A DNA stretch of 47,023 bases from contig DGYI01000035.1 of the NCBI GenBank assembly GCA_002396645.1, forward strand, positions 129,321-176,343. The letters run 5' to 3'. This document shows positions 24,755 through 32,533 of the stretch, one piece after another (the stretch's first letter is position 1; every line of letters starts with the position of its first letter). The position numbers and the translations under genes are program-made. The DNA is from Firmicutes bacterium UBA5010. GTDB lineage: Bacteria; Bacillota; Clostridia; Tissierellales; Sedimentibacteraceae. The notes below the pieces were generated by a model that ran no database searches, was not told the DNA's origin, and worked only from the letters and a program-made list of their open reading frames with translations.

Positions 24755-26470
24755 TTATATATCACTCTCTTCATCTGCTACTATTTTTTTAAGCTTTAAA
24801 AGTGTTGTTTTTGTTTCTGCAGTAGTTTCTCCAAGAAGCCCTGCAATTTCCTGAGCTACACGCATTTGCTTTTCGATAACCTTGTCGGCAGTTTCTATTG
24901 TGCTTAATTTCAATGTCAGAAGCTTGTCTTTCTTTTGCTCCTCATCTGTGACATCAAGCAATATCCCAAAGATTATTTTTAACTTTGGCAAATATATAAT
25001 ACTGCTGTAGGCAATTATCCCATATTTTTCAATCACAATTTTCTTGCTTAAAATATTGTTGCCTGTTTCCATTACTTTTTCATAATCATCGACAGGCATC
25101 AAGGCAGACAAATTTAGACCTTTCATATTAGCCATCTTCGCATTGAACGCTTCTTCTGCCTTTGGATTTAATTCAAGTATATTAAGATTTTCATCAACGA
25201 TAAATAATATATTAGGTGAATATTCAAAGCTTATATTTGATATCCTTTCAGCCTTGCTTCTCATATACGGAAGACACATTTCAGAGTATGAAAGCCCGTC
25301 TAAAACAGATACAGCTTTTTCACGGCAGGTCTCGTATCCGCAGGAGCCGCAGTTAAGCTCATCACACTTTGAATGCTTTCCTATGCTTCTTAAGACCTCT
25401 TCTATTTGTTCCTGTGTATATTTTGGACCTTGGATTTTTCTGTCTCTGAATCTTCTTGAGTAATCTATATCATATTCATTCTTTTCAAAAGTATTTTTGA
25501 GCTCTTCATTTTGCTTAAGCTTATTTTTTATGAGTATACGCCTCACATAAACATTGTGTTCGTCCTTGGAAATAGCGGGTCCTCCCATACATGCTCCCTC
25601 ACACATGTTCGCTTCTATACAGATATTGTTCAGGTCATTATCTTTTAATGCATCAAACAGCTCTCTGCAATTTTTTGATCCTGCAACGGTTATGTTTGTA
25701 TATTCTTTTTCCCTTAGAATATCTGTAAGTCCTCCTAATATTCCTCTTTCTATAGGATATCTTTGACCTGTTATGCTGCCCGAAGCATCAGGCATCATTT
25801 CGTCGCAGTCTTCCAGGCTGATATCATTTTCGATAAAATAATTTTCAAGCTCTTCAAATGATACGACCGCATCCATTATACCCGCTACCTGATATGGATA
25901 GGCCTCGCATTTTTTTGCAAGACATGGACCTAAAAATGTTATATACGAATCCTTTCCGTATTTTTGTCTCAACATTTTACTGTGTGCTATCATCGGAGAA
26001 TCTATAGGTATTAAATTATCAAGCAGCTCAGGATAATATATTTGTATCATTAAGTTTACAGAAGGACAGCATGATGTAATTATATTTTTTCCATCAGCTT
26101 TCTTTAAATACTCCCTGTATAGCTCGGTAATTTTAGCTGCTCCGATAGATGTTTCCTCTACAGAGTGAACTCCGAATTTTTTCAAAGCCCCGATTAATTT
26201 ATAAGGATTTTTATAAATTCCGAGATATGATGGAGCTATGCTTATAATTACCTTTTTATTTTCTTTTATAGCCTTTACTACATTGTCCAAATCACTCAGT
26301 ATATTGCGGGCATTCTGAGGACAGACTAAAAAACACTTTCCGCAGGCTACACATCTTTCCTCTATTATTTGAGCCTGATCATTCACCATTTTTATAGCTT
26401 TTACGCTGCAATTCTTTACACATTTGTAGCAATTTTTGCAATTAGCAGGCACAAAATCTAATATTTTCAT
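24755..26470 (-). CDS. Sensory-type [FeFe] hydrogenase with PAS domain (HydS-like, group C/D)
   Basis: 571 residues. Residues 1-55 carry two ferredoxin motifs (CKNCYKCVKNC and CVACGKCFLVC). The H-domain has L1 TSCCPSV (C134, C135), L2 GPCLAKKCE (C183) and L3 EANMCEGACMGG (C290, C294). An extra four- or five-cysteine cluster motif follows (C369, C374, C377, C382, C399), then a PAS domain at about 405-510 and a C-terminal helix. This order is that of the putative sensory hydrogenases. It likely reports H2 or redox state through the PAS region, with the adjacent phosphatase as output. It overlaps the upstream ferredoxin gene by 4 bp. Confidence 0.9.
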   Translation of the reverse strand: MKILDFVPANCKNCYKCVKNCSVKAIKMVNDQAQIIEERCVACGKCFLVCPQNARNILSDLDNVVKAIKENKKVIISIAPSYLGIYKNPYKLIGALKKFGVHSVEETSIGAAKITELYREYLKKADGKNIITSCCPSVNLMIQIYYPELLDNLIPIDSPMIAHSKMLRQKYGKDSYITFLGPCLAKKCEAYPYQVAGIMDAVVSFEELENYFIENDISLEDCDEMMPDASGSITGQRYPIERGILGGLTDILREKEYTNITVAGSKNCRELFDALKDNDLNNICIEANMCEGACMGGPAISKDEHNVYVRRILIKNKLKQNEELKNTFEKNEYDIDYSRRFRDRKIQGPKYTQEQIEEVLRSIGKHSKCDELNCGSCGYETCREKAVSVLDGLSYSEMCLPYMRSKAERISNISFEYSPNILFIVDENLNILELNPKAEEAFNAKMANMKGLNLSALMPVDDYEKVMETGNNILSKKIVIEKYGIIAYSSIIYLPKLKIIFGILLDVTDEEQKKDKLLTLKLSTIETADKVIEKQMRVAQEIAGLLGETTAETKTTLLKLKKIVADEESDI

Positions 26471-26715
26471 AGAGCCAACACTCCAATGACCTTTTCGTTA
26501 AAGAATTCCTCTGCTGTAGATGGTTCTACCGAATATATATTATCATTCATTTTAACTGATACAGCCTCTGTGCAGTTGCCCAAGCAAAATGCGGCTTTAA
26601 TTGTTATTTTATTTTCTAAGTTATTTTTTTTCACACATTCTTTCAGTTTATCAATAACCTCGTAAGAACCTTTCAAGTGACATGCACTTCCGACACAAAT
26701 ACAAATATCTAGCAT
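26467..26715 (-). CDS. Thioredoxin-like [2Fe-2S] ferredoxin (NuoE C-terminal type)
   Basis: 82 residues, one thioredoxin-like [2Fe-2S] domain with ligands C7, C12, C44 and C48 in CVGSAC and AFCLGNC. It is a stand-alone version of the NuoE/HydC cluster domain and would carry electrons to or from the sensor hydrogenase encoded next. It is the first gene of the leftward operon. The start follows GGGAGG, and a five-pair hairpin (GCCAC with GTGGC, 26732-26744) stands six bases before that ribosome site. Confidence 0.85.
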   Translation of the reverse strand: MLDICICVGSACHLKGSYEVIDKLKECVKKNNLENKITIKAAFCLGNCTEAVSVKMNDNIYSVEPSTAEEFFNEKVIGVLAL

Positions 26716-26745
26716 AGTAACCTCCCATTATGCCACATAGTGGCG

Positions 26746-26787
26746 TCATAAATAGCACAAAGTGTTTTGTTTCGTGAAATATTTCAT
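26746..26787 (-). CDS. Possible 13-residue leader peptide of the hydrogenase operon
   Basis: The frame MKYFTKQNTLCYL starts with ATG seven bases after GAGGT and lies wholly in the predicted leader of the hydrogenase operon. The DNA of this frame also folds: AAATAGCA (from 26794) can pair with TGCTATTT (to 26750), enclosing the palindrome TGAAATATTTCA. A frame this short can arise by chance; the support is the ribosome site, the position and the overlap with pairing segments. Confidence 0.35.
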   Translation of the reverse strand: MKYFTKQNTLCYL

Positions 26788-26826
26788 GCTATTTACCTCT
26801 ATTTTATAATTTAATATGTTAGCTTA

Positions 26827-26855
26827 ATTATATGTTTTTTAATATTGAATGTCAA
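26827..26855 (-). promoter_or_regulatory. Consensus promoter of the leftward hydrogenase operon
   Basis: On the minus strand, TTGACA, exactly 17 bp, TATAAT: a perfect sigma-A consensus. The start would be near 26820, giving a 105-nt structured leader before the [2Fe-2S] gene. Confidence 0.85.
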
Positions 26856-26934
26856 TTTATTATGTTAAATAATTAACAATATAACTTACGTTTATAATCT
26901 AATTGCTAAGCTAACCTTATAATTAATTTACCAC

Positions 26935-26963
26935 TTGACTTAATAAAAGGAGTTTGATATTAT
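26935..26963 (+). promoter_or_regulatory. Promoter of rho
   Basis: TTGACT, 17 bp, TATTAT at 26958-26963, leaving an 85-nt leader. It is divergent from the hydrogenase promoter, about 80 bp apart. The rest of the 340 bp gap is AT-rich with no further feature I can support. Confidence 0.75.
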
Positions 26964-27053
26964 AAAAGTGCCTATCGATTTACTTATCTTACCAATTTCC
27001 CAAATGGTTAATATAAAGCGTTAATAAGGCCTATTTTATACGGAGGTGTTTTT

Positions 27054-28454
27054 TTGAATATATCGGATTTGTCAAATATGAAACTTTCAGAATTGAAGGA
27101 TTTAGCTCACGACAAAGGAATTTCTGATGCTTATAAATACAAAAAAAGTGAACTTATAGAAGTTATACTTACAAAGATAGAAAGCATCAAAAAAAATGAT
27201 GTAAATAATGCAAAGCCTGAAAAGGTGCAAGAACCGGAGAAAGTGGAAAAAATAAAATACAGCTTGCCGGAGAAGCTTTCAGAGGAAATAGATAATACCA
27301 ATGAAGATCTGCATGTGTGCGGTATATTGGAATCTCATCCGGATGGTTATGGTTTTTTAAGGACTAATAATTATTTAACAAGCGAAGATGATGTTTATAT
27401 TTCTCCATCTCAAATAAGAAGATTTCACTTAAGAACGGGTGATAAAATCAAGGGAATAACCCGTGCACCAAAACAAGGTGAGAAATTTAAGGCTCTGTTG
27501 TATGTTAATCAGGTTAATGATTTGGATCCTGAATTATCGAGAAACAGAAAAGACTTTGACTCGCTGATTCCTATTTATCCTGATAAAAGGATAAAGCTCG
27601 AATCGAATCCAAGGGATATTGCTATGAGAATTACTGATTTAATAGCACCTATAGGCAGAGGTCAAAGAGGAATGATAGTTGCTCCTCCTAAGGCCGGAAA
27701 AACAACTATTTTGAAAAACATTGCAAATTGTATTTCTAAAAATTATCCTGAAATAGAAATAATAATTTTATTAATAGATGAAAGACCTGAAGAAGTAACG
27801 GATATGAGCAGATCAGTTAATGCTGATGTAGTATATTCTACTTTTGACGAGCTTCCGAAAAACCATATAAAGGTTGCCGAAATAGTTCTTGAGAGAGCTA
27901 AAAGACTTGTTGAACACGGCAAGGATGTTGTAATATTACTTGACAGCATCACCAGACTTGCCAGAGCATATAACTTAACGATTCCGCCGACAGGAAGAAC
28001 TCTTTCCGGAGGCCTTGACCCGGGAGCACTGCATAGTCCGAAAAGATTTTTCGGAGCTGCACGAAATATAGAAAATGGCGGCAGTCTGACCATACTTGCA
28101 ACAGCTCTTGTTGAAACGGGCAGCAGAATGGATGATGTAATATTTGAAGAATTTAAGGGTACCGGTAATATGGAGCTTCACCTTGACAGAAAGCTGTCCG
28201 AAAAACGTGTATTCCCTGCACTTGATATAAACAAGTCCGGAACAAGAAGAGAAGATTTACTGTTAAGCAGCGATGAATTACAGGCAATTTGGCAAATAAG
28301 AAAGGCTTTGAGCAATTTCCAGACAGTTGATGTTACTGAACGACTTTTAGATGGATTGCTCAGAACAAAAACTAACGATGATTTTATCAAAGAATCTGCA
28401 ATTATATTTAACTTAGAAAAAAAGAAGAATGAAAATACCGATAGAAATTATTGA
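27054..28454 (+). CDS. rho: Transcription termination factor Rho
   Basis: 466 residues. Rho is the hexameric RNA helicase that ends transcription at rut sites. The N-terminal helical domain has MKLSELKDLAHDKGIS, the cold-shock-like RNA-binding domain has HPDGYGFLRT and DVYISPSQIRRFHLRTGD, and the ATPase core has Walker A PPKAGKTT, Walker B VVILLDSITRLARAYN and the KGTGNMELHLDR block. A lysine- and glutamate-rich linker of about 50 residues lies between the first two domains. The start is TTG 27054, behind GGAGGTG. Confidence 0.96.
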   Translation: MNISDLSNMKLSELKDLAHDKGISDAYKYKKSELIEVILTKIESIKKNDVNNAKPEKVQEPEKVEKIKYSLPEKLSEEIDNTNEDLHVCGILESHPDGYGFLRTNNYLTSEDDVYISPSQIRRFHLRTGDKIKGITRAPKQGEKFKALLYVNQVNDLDPELSRNRKDFDSLIPIYPDKRIKLESNPRDIAMRITDLIAPIGRGQRGMIVAPPKAGKTTILKNIANCISKNYPEIEIIILLIDERPEEVTDMSRSVNADVVYSTFDELPKNHIKVAEIVLERAKRLVEHGKDVVILLDSITRLARAYNLTIPPTGRTLSGGLDPGALHSPKRFFGAARNIENGGSLTILATALVETGSRMDDVIFEEFKGTGNMELHLDRKLSEKRVFPALDINKSGTRREDLLLSSDELQAIWQIRKALSNFQTVDVTERLLDGLLRTKTNDDFIKESAIIFNLEKKKNENTDRNY

Positions 28455-28598
28455 TTATAGGGTACTTTAAACCGAGAAATAAATGAAATTATTTTATTTA
28501 TATTAAGAAGAAAGCTTTTAAATTTTGTTATAAAAATAGCAATATAAATAATTTGAATAAATTTGCCAAAAATAATTTTGAATATTTTGAAAAAAATA

Positions 28599-28627
28599 TT
28601 GTAATAATTAGCTTCTTGTGCTATACT
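28599..28627 (+). promoter_or_regulatory. Promoter of rpmE
   Basis: TTGTAA, 17 bp, TATACT at 28622-28627, giving a leader of about 160 nt. The DNA between the rho stop and this promoter (28455-28598) shows no clear terminator or other feature. Confidence 0.7.
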
Positions 28628-28633
28628 TCTTAA

Positions 28634-28796
28634 GTGTGTAAATAATATTATTTATAGTTATAATATTATTAATATAAATTAGTTTACTATAGTTTATCAC
28701 AAAATGCTGTCATTTTAACATTTTGGTGAAAAGACTCATATTGCGGCAATGCTGCATGATTAAATATAATTAAGTTTTGGAAAGAGGTGAATTTTA
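28634..28796 (+). promoter_or_regulatory. Structured leader of rpmE, possible L31 autoregulatory site
   Basis: The untranslated leader holds two copies of the palindrome ATAATATTAT eight bases apart, and a stem of CACAAAATG with CATTTTGGTG (28698 to about 28728). L31 leaders with autoregulation are known in Firmicutes, but I could not check this one against their models. Confidence 0.4.
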
Positions 28797-28994
28797 ATGA
28801 AACAAGGTATACATCCAGATTACAAAAAAGCTGTAGTTAAATGTGCATGTGGCAACACTTTTGAAACAGGATCAGTTGTTGATGAAATAAAAGTTGAAAT
28901 ATGTTCAGAATGCCATCCGTTTTTCACTGGCAAGCAAAAGTTTGTTGATAAAGGCGGACGTGTTGACAGATTTAAGAAAAAATACGGAATATAG
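28797..28994 (+). CDS. rpmE: Large ribosomal subunit protein bL31, zinc-binding form
   Basis: 65 residues. The zinc-binding cysteine pattern CACGNTF ... ICSECHPF marks the C-plus form of bL31, and the HPFFTGKQKFVDKGGRVDRFKKK block is the family signature. This form stores zinc; the zinc-free paralogue is usually made under zinc limitation and is not in this window. AAAGAGGTG precedes the ATG. A strong terminator follows. Confidence 0.97.
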   Translation: MKQGIHPDYKKAVVKCACGNTFETGSVVDEIKVEICSECHPFFTGKQKFVDKGGRVDRFKKKYGI

Positions 28995-29025
28995 AATTCA
29001 TCTTAAATTAAATCTAAAAATAAAT

Positions 29026-29055
29026 AGCCGATACGCTTGTGTCGGCTTTTTTTTT
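29026..29055 (+). terminator. rpmE terminator
   Basis: AGCCGATAC pairs with GTGTCGGCT (one G-U) over GCTT and runs into nine T. Its right arm and T-run also form the -35 and spacer of the next promoter. Confidence 0.9.
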
Positions 29056-29065
29056 GTGCTATAAT
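29037..29065 (+). promoter_or_regulatory. dnaX promoter nested in the rpmE terminator
   Basis: TTGTGT at 29037-29042, 17 bp, TATAAT at 29060-29065. Transcription would start near 29072, exactly where four successive hairpins begin. Confidence 0.6.
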
Positions 29066-29071
29066 ATGCAT

Positions 29072-29170
29072 AGTCTTGTAAAACAAGACTTTAAGTGACT
29101 CAAGATAAGCTTGAGACCAATGGCTCAATCTTTGATCGAGACCAATGGCTCAATCTTCGATTGAGACTAT
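29072..29170 (+). repeat. Four tandem hairpins forming the dnaX leader
   Basis: Stems in order: AGTCTTG/CAAGACT (29072-29090), CTCAAG/CTTGAG (29099-29115), CTCAATC/GATCGAG with one mismatch (29120-29144) and CTCAATC/GATTGAG (29145-29170). The last two are copies 4 and 5 of the ATGG-stem-GAGAC mini-hairpin family and are near-identical tandem units. Confidence 0.65.
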
Positions 29171-29193
29171 GTATATTTTGGGTGGTGGAATTC

Positions 29194-30834
29194 GTGTCAC
29201 ATCAGGCTTTGTATCGTAAATACAGATCTAAAACCTTTGACGAACTCATAGGACAGCAGCATGTTGTTAATACACTGAAAAATCAAATATTGTCAAATAA
29301 TATTGCTCATGCGTATCTTTTCTGCGGAATAAGAGGAACAGGAAAAACCTCCACAGCGAAGATACTTGCTCGTGCGGTTAATTGTACAGATAATACTGAC
29401 GGAAACCCCTGCAATCAATGTGAAGCATGCAAAAGTATCTTAGATGAGACAAACATGGATGTAATCGAGATGGATGCTGCATCTAATAACGGTGTCGAAG
29501 ATATCAGAGAGTTAAGAGATAAGGTCAGATTTATGCCGGTAAAAAGCAAGTACAAGGTATATATAATTGACGAGGTACATATGCTTTCAAAGGGAGCTTT
29601 CAATGCTTTGTTAAAAACCCTTGAAGAGCCGCCTGCACATCTTATTTTTATACTTGCGACAACAGAACCGCAAAAAATTCCTGCTACTATACTTTCAAGA
29701 TGTCAAAGATTTGACCTAAGAAGAATAACAATAGATGATATAGTTAAAAATATGCGTAATATATGTGATGAAATGAGTGTTGAAGCTGATGATAAGGCTT
29801 TGAAGCTCATAGCAGCCAATGCCGACGGTGCAATGCGTGATGCTCTCAGTATATTAGACAGATGTATGACTTTTAACTCCGACAGAATCAAATATGAGGA
29901 TGTAAATGAGCTTTTAGGAATAGTAAGCTTTGATACCATAATTGAGGTTTGCGGACACATAATAAATAAAAATATAAAAAACTCAATGATATTGATTAAC
30001 GATATCTTAAATCAGGGAAAGGATTTACAGTTTTTTATTGAAGAGATAATAACATATTTCAGAAATTTATTGATATTAAAGACTACAGGTTTAACTGAAA
30101 ACTTGCTCAGAGTAAGCGAGGATAATGCGGAAAACCTTAAAAAACACGTTGATTTATTAAATATTGATGAAATAGTATCTGTAATAGGAAGACTGTCTGA
30201 TACGCTTTTAGAGTGCAAAAGATCGATTAATCCCAGAATTTTATTTGAGGCAAGAATAATAAGCTTGATGGAATCAACTCAAATAGATGTAAGCGCATTT
30301 GAAAAAAGAATAGAATATTTAGAAAATGCTATGAAAAATGGCGTATCCGTTAAAGAAATACCTAAGTCTGCAGCACCTTCAAGACAGGAAGCTGCATCTA
30401 AACAGGAGTTTACGCCAAAGCAAGATAAAAAAACAGTTAAAGCGGATAGACCTTCTGAAAATACTCCTGCTGTTGCAGGTGATGATGAAGCTGAAAAGAG
30501 AATAAGAGAAAACTGGAATGATTTCCTTAAACTCGTTCGCATTGAGAATGTAGCACTTTTAGCTATAGTCAGAGAAAGCAATCTGGCATATGTTAAGCAA
30601 AACGTAGTATTTTTCGAATTCGATTCCAAGTTTACTTTCCATTATACAGCTGCAAATCAAGAGAAAAATAAATCAAAAATTAAAGAAATTTTAACAGGTT
30701 TTTTAAATGCAGATTATGATGTAAGCTTTGCCCTGAAATCTGATAAGGATGAGGACAAATCAGCTAAATCAATGGATGATATATATGAGGAAATGAAAAA
30801 CAGCTTTGGAGATGACAAGGTAATATTAAAATAA
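29194..30834 (+). CDS. dnaX: DNA polymerase III subunits gamma/tau
   Basis: 547 residues. DnaX is the clamp-loader ATPase and organiser of the replisome. It begins SHQALYRKYRSKTFDELIGQ, has Walker A GIRGTGKTS, the zinc module CNQCEACKSI (with earlier C), Walker B IIDEVHML and the sensor SRCQRFDLRR. A lysine- and proline-rich linker at about 405-450 leads to the tau C-terminal domain. The start is GTG 29194, with GGTGGTGG upstream and the expected family N-terminus; a longer frame from 29095 runs through the leader hairpins and is rejected. First gene of the conserved dnaX-ybaB-recR group. Confidence 0.95.
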   Translation: MSHQALYRKYRSKTFDELIGQQHVVNTLKNQILSNNIAHAYLFCGIRGTGKTSTAKILARAVNCTDNTDGNPCNQCEACKSILDETNMDVIEMDAASNNGVEDIRELRDKVRFMPVKSKYKVYIIDEVHMLSKGAFNALLKTLEEPPAHLIFILATTEPQKIPATILSRCQRFDLRRITIDDIVKNMRNICDEMSVEADDKALKLIAANADGAMRDALSILDRCMTFNSDRIKYEDVNELLGIVSFDTIIEVCGHIINKNIKNSMILINDILNQGKDLQFFIEEIITYFRNLLILKTTGLTENLLRVSEDNAENLKKHVDLLNIDEIVSVIGRLSDTLLECKRSINPRILFEARIISLMESTQIDVSAFEKRIEYLENAMKNGVSVKEIPKSAAPSRQEAASKQEFTPKQDKKTVKADRPSENTPAVAGDDEAEKRIRENWNDFLKLVRIENVALLAIVRESNLAYVKQNVVFFEFDSKFTFHYTAANQEKNKSKIKEILTGFLNADYDVSFALKSDKDEDKSAKSMDDIYEEMKNSFGDDKVILK

Positions 30835-30866
30835 ATTATAAATAATTTTATAAATCGGAGGATTTT

Positions 30867-31208
30867 ATGAAGGGAAGAAAGATGCCGCCTATGGGTGGAG
30901 GCAATATGAACAGCATGATGAAGCAGGTTCAAAAAATGCAGCAGCAAATGGAGGCTGCACAAAGAGAAATTGAGGAAAAGGAAATAGAAGCAACAGCAGG
31001 AGGCGGAGCCGTTAATGTTGTTGTTACCGGTAAAAAGGTACTCAAATCCTTGAAACTTGATCCGGAAGTCGTTGATAAAGATGATGTAGAGATGCTTGAA
31101 GATTTAATAGTTGCAGCCATAAATGAAGCATTCAGAAAAGCGGATGAAGCAAGCGAGCAAGAAATGAAAAAAGTTACAGGTGGACTTAATATACCTGGAT
31201 TATTCTAA
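30867..31208 (+). CDS. YbaB/EbfC nucleoid-associated protein
   Basis: 113 residues. The family forms dimeric DNA-binding proteins that almost always sit between dnaX and recR. The methionine- and glutamine-rich N-terminal helix (NSMMKQVQKMQQQMEAAQ), the central VNVVVTGKKVLKSLKLDPE strand block and the C-terminal GGLNIPGLF tail are typical. The ATG follows CGGAGG. 19 bp before recR. Confidence 0.95.
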   Translation: MKGRKMPPMGGGNMNSMMKQVQKMQQQMEAAQREIEEKEIEATAGGGAVNVVVTGKKVLKSLKLDPEVVDKDDVEMLEDLIVAAINEAFRKADEASEQEMKKVTGGLNIPGLF

Positions 31209-31227
31209 GCTTGAAGGGTGATAATTT

Positions 31228-31824
31228 ATGGAGCAATATACAGCTCCCATAGCTAAATTAATTGAAGAATTTGCAAAGCTTCCCGGAATTGGAAGAAAAA
31301 CTGCGCAACGTCTGGCATTTCACACATTGGATATGGAGAACAATGAAGTTCTTGAGCTTGCAAAAGCTATTGTAAATGCAAAGAAATTCACCAGATTCTG
31401 CACAGTCTGCGGAAACCTTTCAGAGGACGAGCAGTGCAATATATGTCAAAGCGTGAAAAGAGATAAAACTACAATTTGCGTGGTCGAAGATGTCAAAGAT
31501 GTAGCTGCTATGGAAAGGGCTAAAGACTATACAGGAATTTACCATGTTCTTCACGGAACGATATCACCGCTTGATGGAATAGGACCTGATCAAATAAATA
31601 TAAAGGGTCTTATCAGCAGGCTTGATGCAGATATAAACGAAGTCATACTTGCAACTAACCCCACTATAGAAGGTGAAGCTACAGCAGTATATATTTCAAG
31701 ACTTATCAAACCTATGGGCATAAAGGTTACACGTATAGCTCACGGAATACCGATAGGTGGAGATATAGAGTATGCAGATGAAGTTACCCTTTTAAAAGCG
31801 ATGGAAGGAAGACGCGAGATATAA
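31228..31824 (+). CDS. recR: Recombination protein RecR
   Basis: 198 residues, normal length. RecR acts with RecO and RecF to load RecA at gaps. The helix-hairpin-helix is LPGIGRKTAQR, the four-cysteine zinc finger is CTVCGNLSEDEQCNIC, and the Toprim domain begins ICVVEDVKDV. The last six codons and the stop are the first part of a 47 bp unit that is repeated directly downstream (31807-31935), so the gene's end is part of a tandem duplication. Confidence 0.96.
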   Translation: MEQYTAPIAKLIEEFAKLPGIGRKTAQRLAFHTLDMENNEVLELAKAIVNAKKFTRFCTVCGNLSEDEQCNICQSVKRDKTTICVVEDVKDVAAMERAKDYTGIYHVLHGTISPLDGIGPDQINIKGLISRLDADINEVILATNPTIEGEATAVYISRLIKPMGIKVTRIAHGIPIGGDIEYADEVTLLKAMEGRREI

Positions 31825-31935
31825 TAAAACGCTGAAGACATGTGGTCTTCCTCGGAAGACGAGAAATATAATAAAACGCTGAAGATACGTGGTCTTCCTC
31901 GGAAGACGAGAGATATAATAAAACATTGAAGACTC
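31807..31935 (+). repeat. 47 bp tandem repeat starting inside recR
   Basis: Units start at 31807, 31854 and 31901 (the third is partial). Unit 1 contains the final recR codons and stop. Each junction between units forms the perfect hairpin GTCTTCCTCGGAAGAC (7 bp stem). Units 1 and 2 differ at only a few bases. This is a tandem duplication, not a CRISPR array, because nothing separates the units. Confidence 0.85.
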
Positions 31936-31942
31936 GAAACAT

Positions 31943-31978
31943 AGTACCCTGAATTTTTTCTGGGTACTGTTTTTTTTA
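31943..31978 (+). terminator. Terminator of the dnaX-ybaB-recR operon
   Basis: AGTACCC pairs with GGGTACT over a 12-base loop, then G and eight T. Confidence 0.85.
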
Positions 31979-32062
31979 TGAAGGCTATATATGAAACAGG
32001 ATTCTTTATTACAAATATTGGATATAAATGAATAAAAACCAACCTTTTGTCTACACTATATA

Positions 32063-32105
32063 ATGCTAAACACAAATAAAAAACAGTTATATTTGTGTTT
32101 AGCAT
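32063..32105. repeat. Perfect 16 bp inverted repeat
   Basis: ATGCTAAACACAAATA (32063-32078) pairs base for base with 32090-32105 over an 11-base loop. There is no T-run on either side, so it is not an ordinary terminator. Confidence 0.75.
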
Positions 32106-32116
32106 AAAAAATATTT

Positions 32117-32201
32117 ATATAGTATGAATATATAAATGGATATCTATATAAAATATACAAATGTCCATTTATATATAAAGTATATAAATATTCATCTATA
32201 T
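32117..32201. repeat. Nested 85 bp inverted repeat before the yaaL ribosome site
   Basis: Outer arms 32117-32129 and 32190-32201 pair with one bulged T; inner arms 32129-32140 and 32164-32175 pair over 12 bp without a mismatch. It ends ten bases before the AGGAGG of the next gene. Confidence 0.7.
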
Positions 32202-32227
32202 ACTTAGGATAGGAGGTTGTTTTATTT

Positions 32228-32485
32228 ATGTTTGATAACAATTCTAATAAGGAAATTGTTGCAAGAGATTTTTTAGACAGTATTAAAAAAAGCGGGGAAA
32301 CAGATGTTGAAAAAATGCACCAAGCACTAGCGCAGGCTAAGCACGAGTGGGAATTTGCACAAAGCTATTTTGACAATGTAAGCGAACCGGACCTGATTGA
32401 ATTTGCAATATATAATCAAAGAGCTGCCGAAAAAAAATACGAATATTTATTAAGACAGGCAAAAGAATTAAAATTGATAAAATAA
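32228..32485 (+). CDS. YaaL-like protein (DUF2508)
   Basis: 85 residues, mostly helical, charged. The central HEWEFAQSYFDNVSEPDLIEFAIYN stretch is the family hallmark (given here from residues about 38-62). The conserved place between recR and bofA supports the assignment. Function is unknown; in Bacillus the equivalent gene also lies in this position. The ATG follows AGGAGG. Confidence 0.85.
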   Translation: MFDNNSNKEIVARDFLDSIKKSGETDVEKMHQALAQAKHEWEFAQSYFDNVSEPDLIEFAIYNQRAAEKKYEYLLRQAKELKLIK

Positions 32486-32533
32486 TTGCGCGCATATGCT
32501 GCGTTCAATGCTATATTTAAGGGGGGAGAATTC

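Noticed and set aside
31807..31935. Repeats after recR as a CRISPR array
   Set aside because: The units are directly adjacent with no spacers, begin inside a coding sequence and number fewer than three; no cas gene is present.
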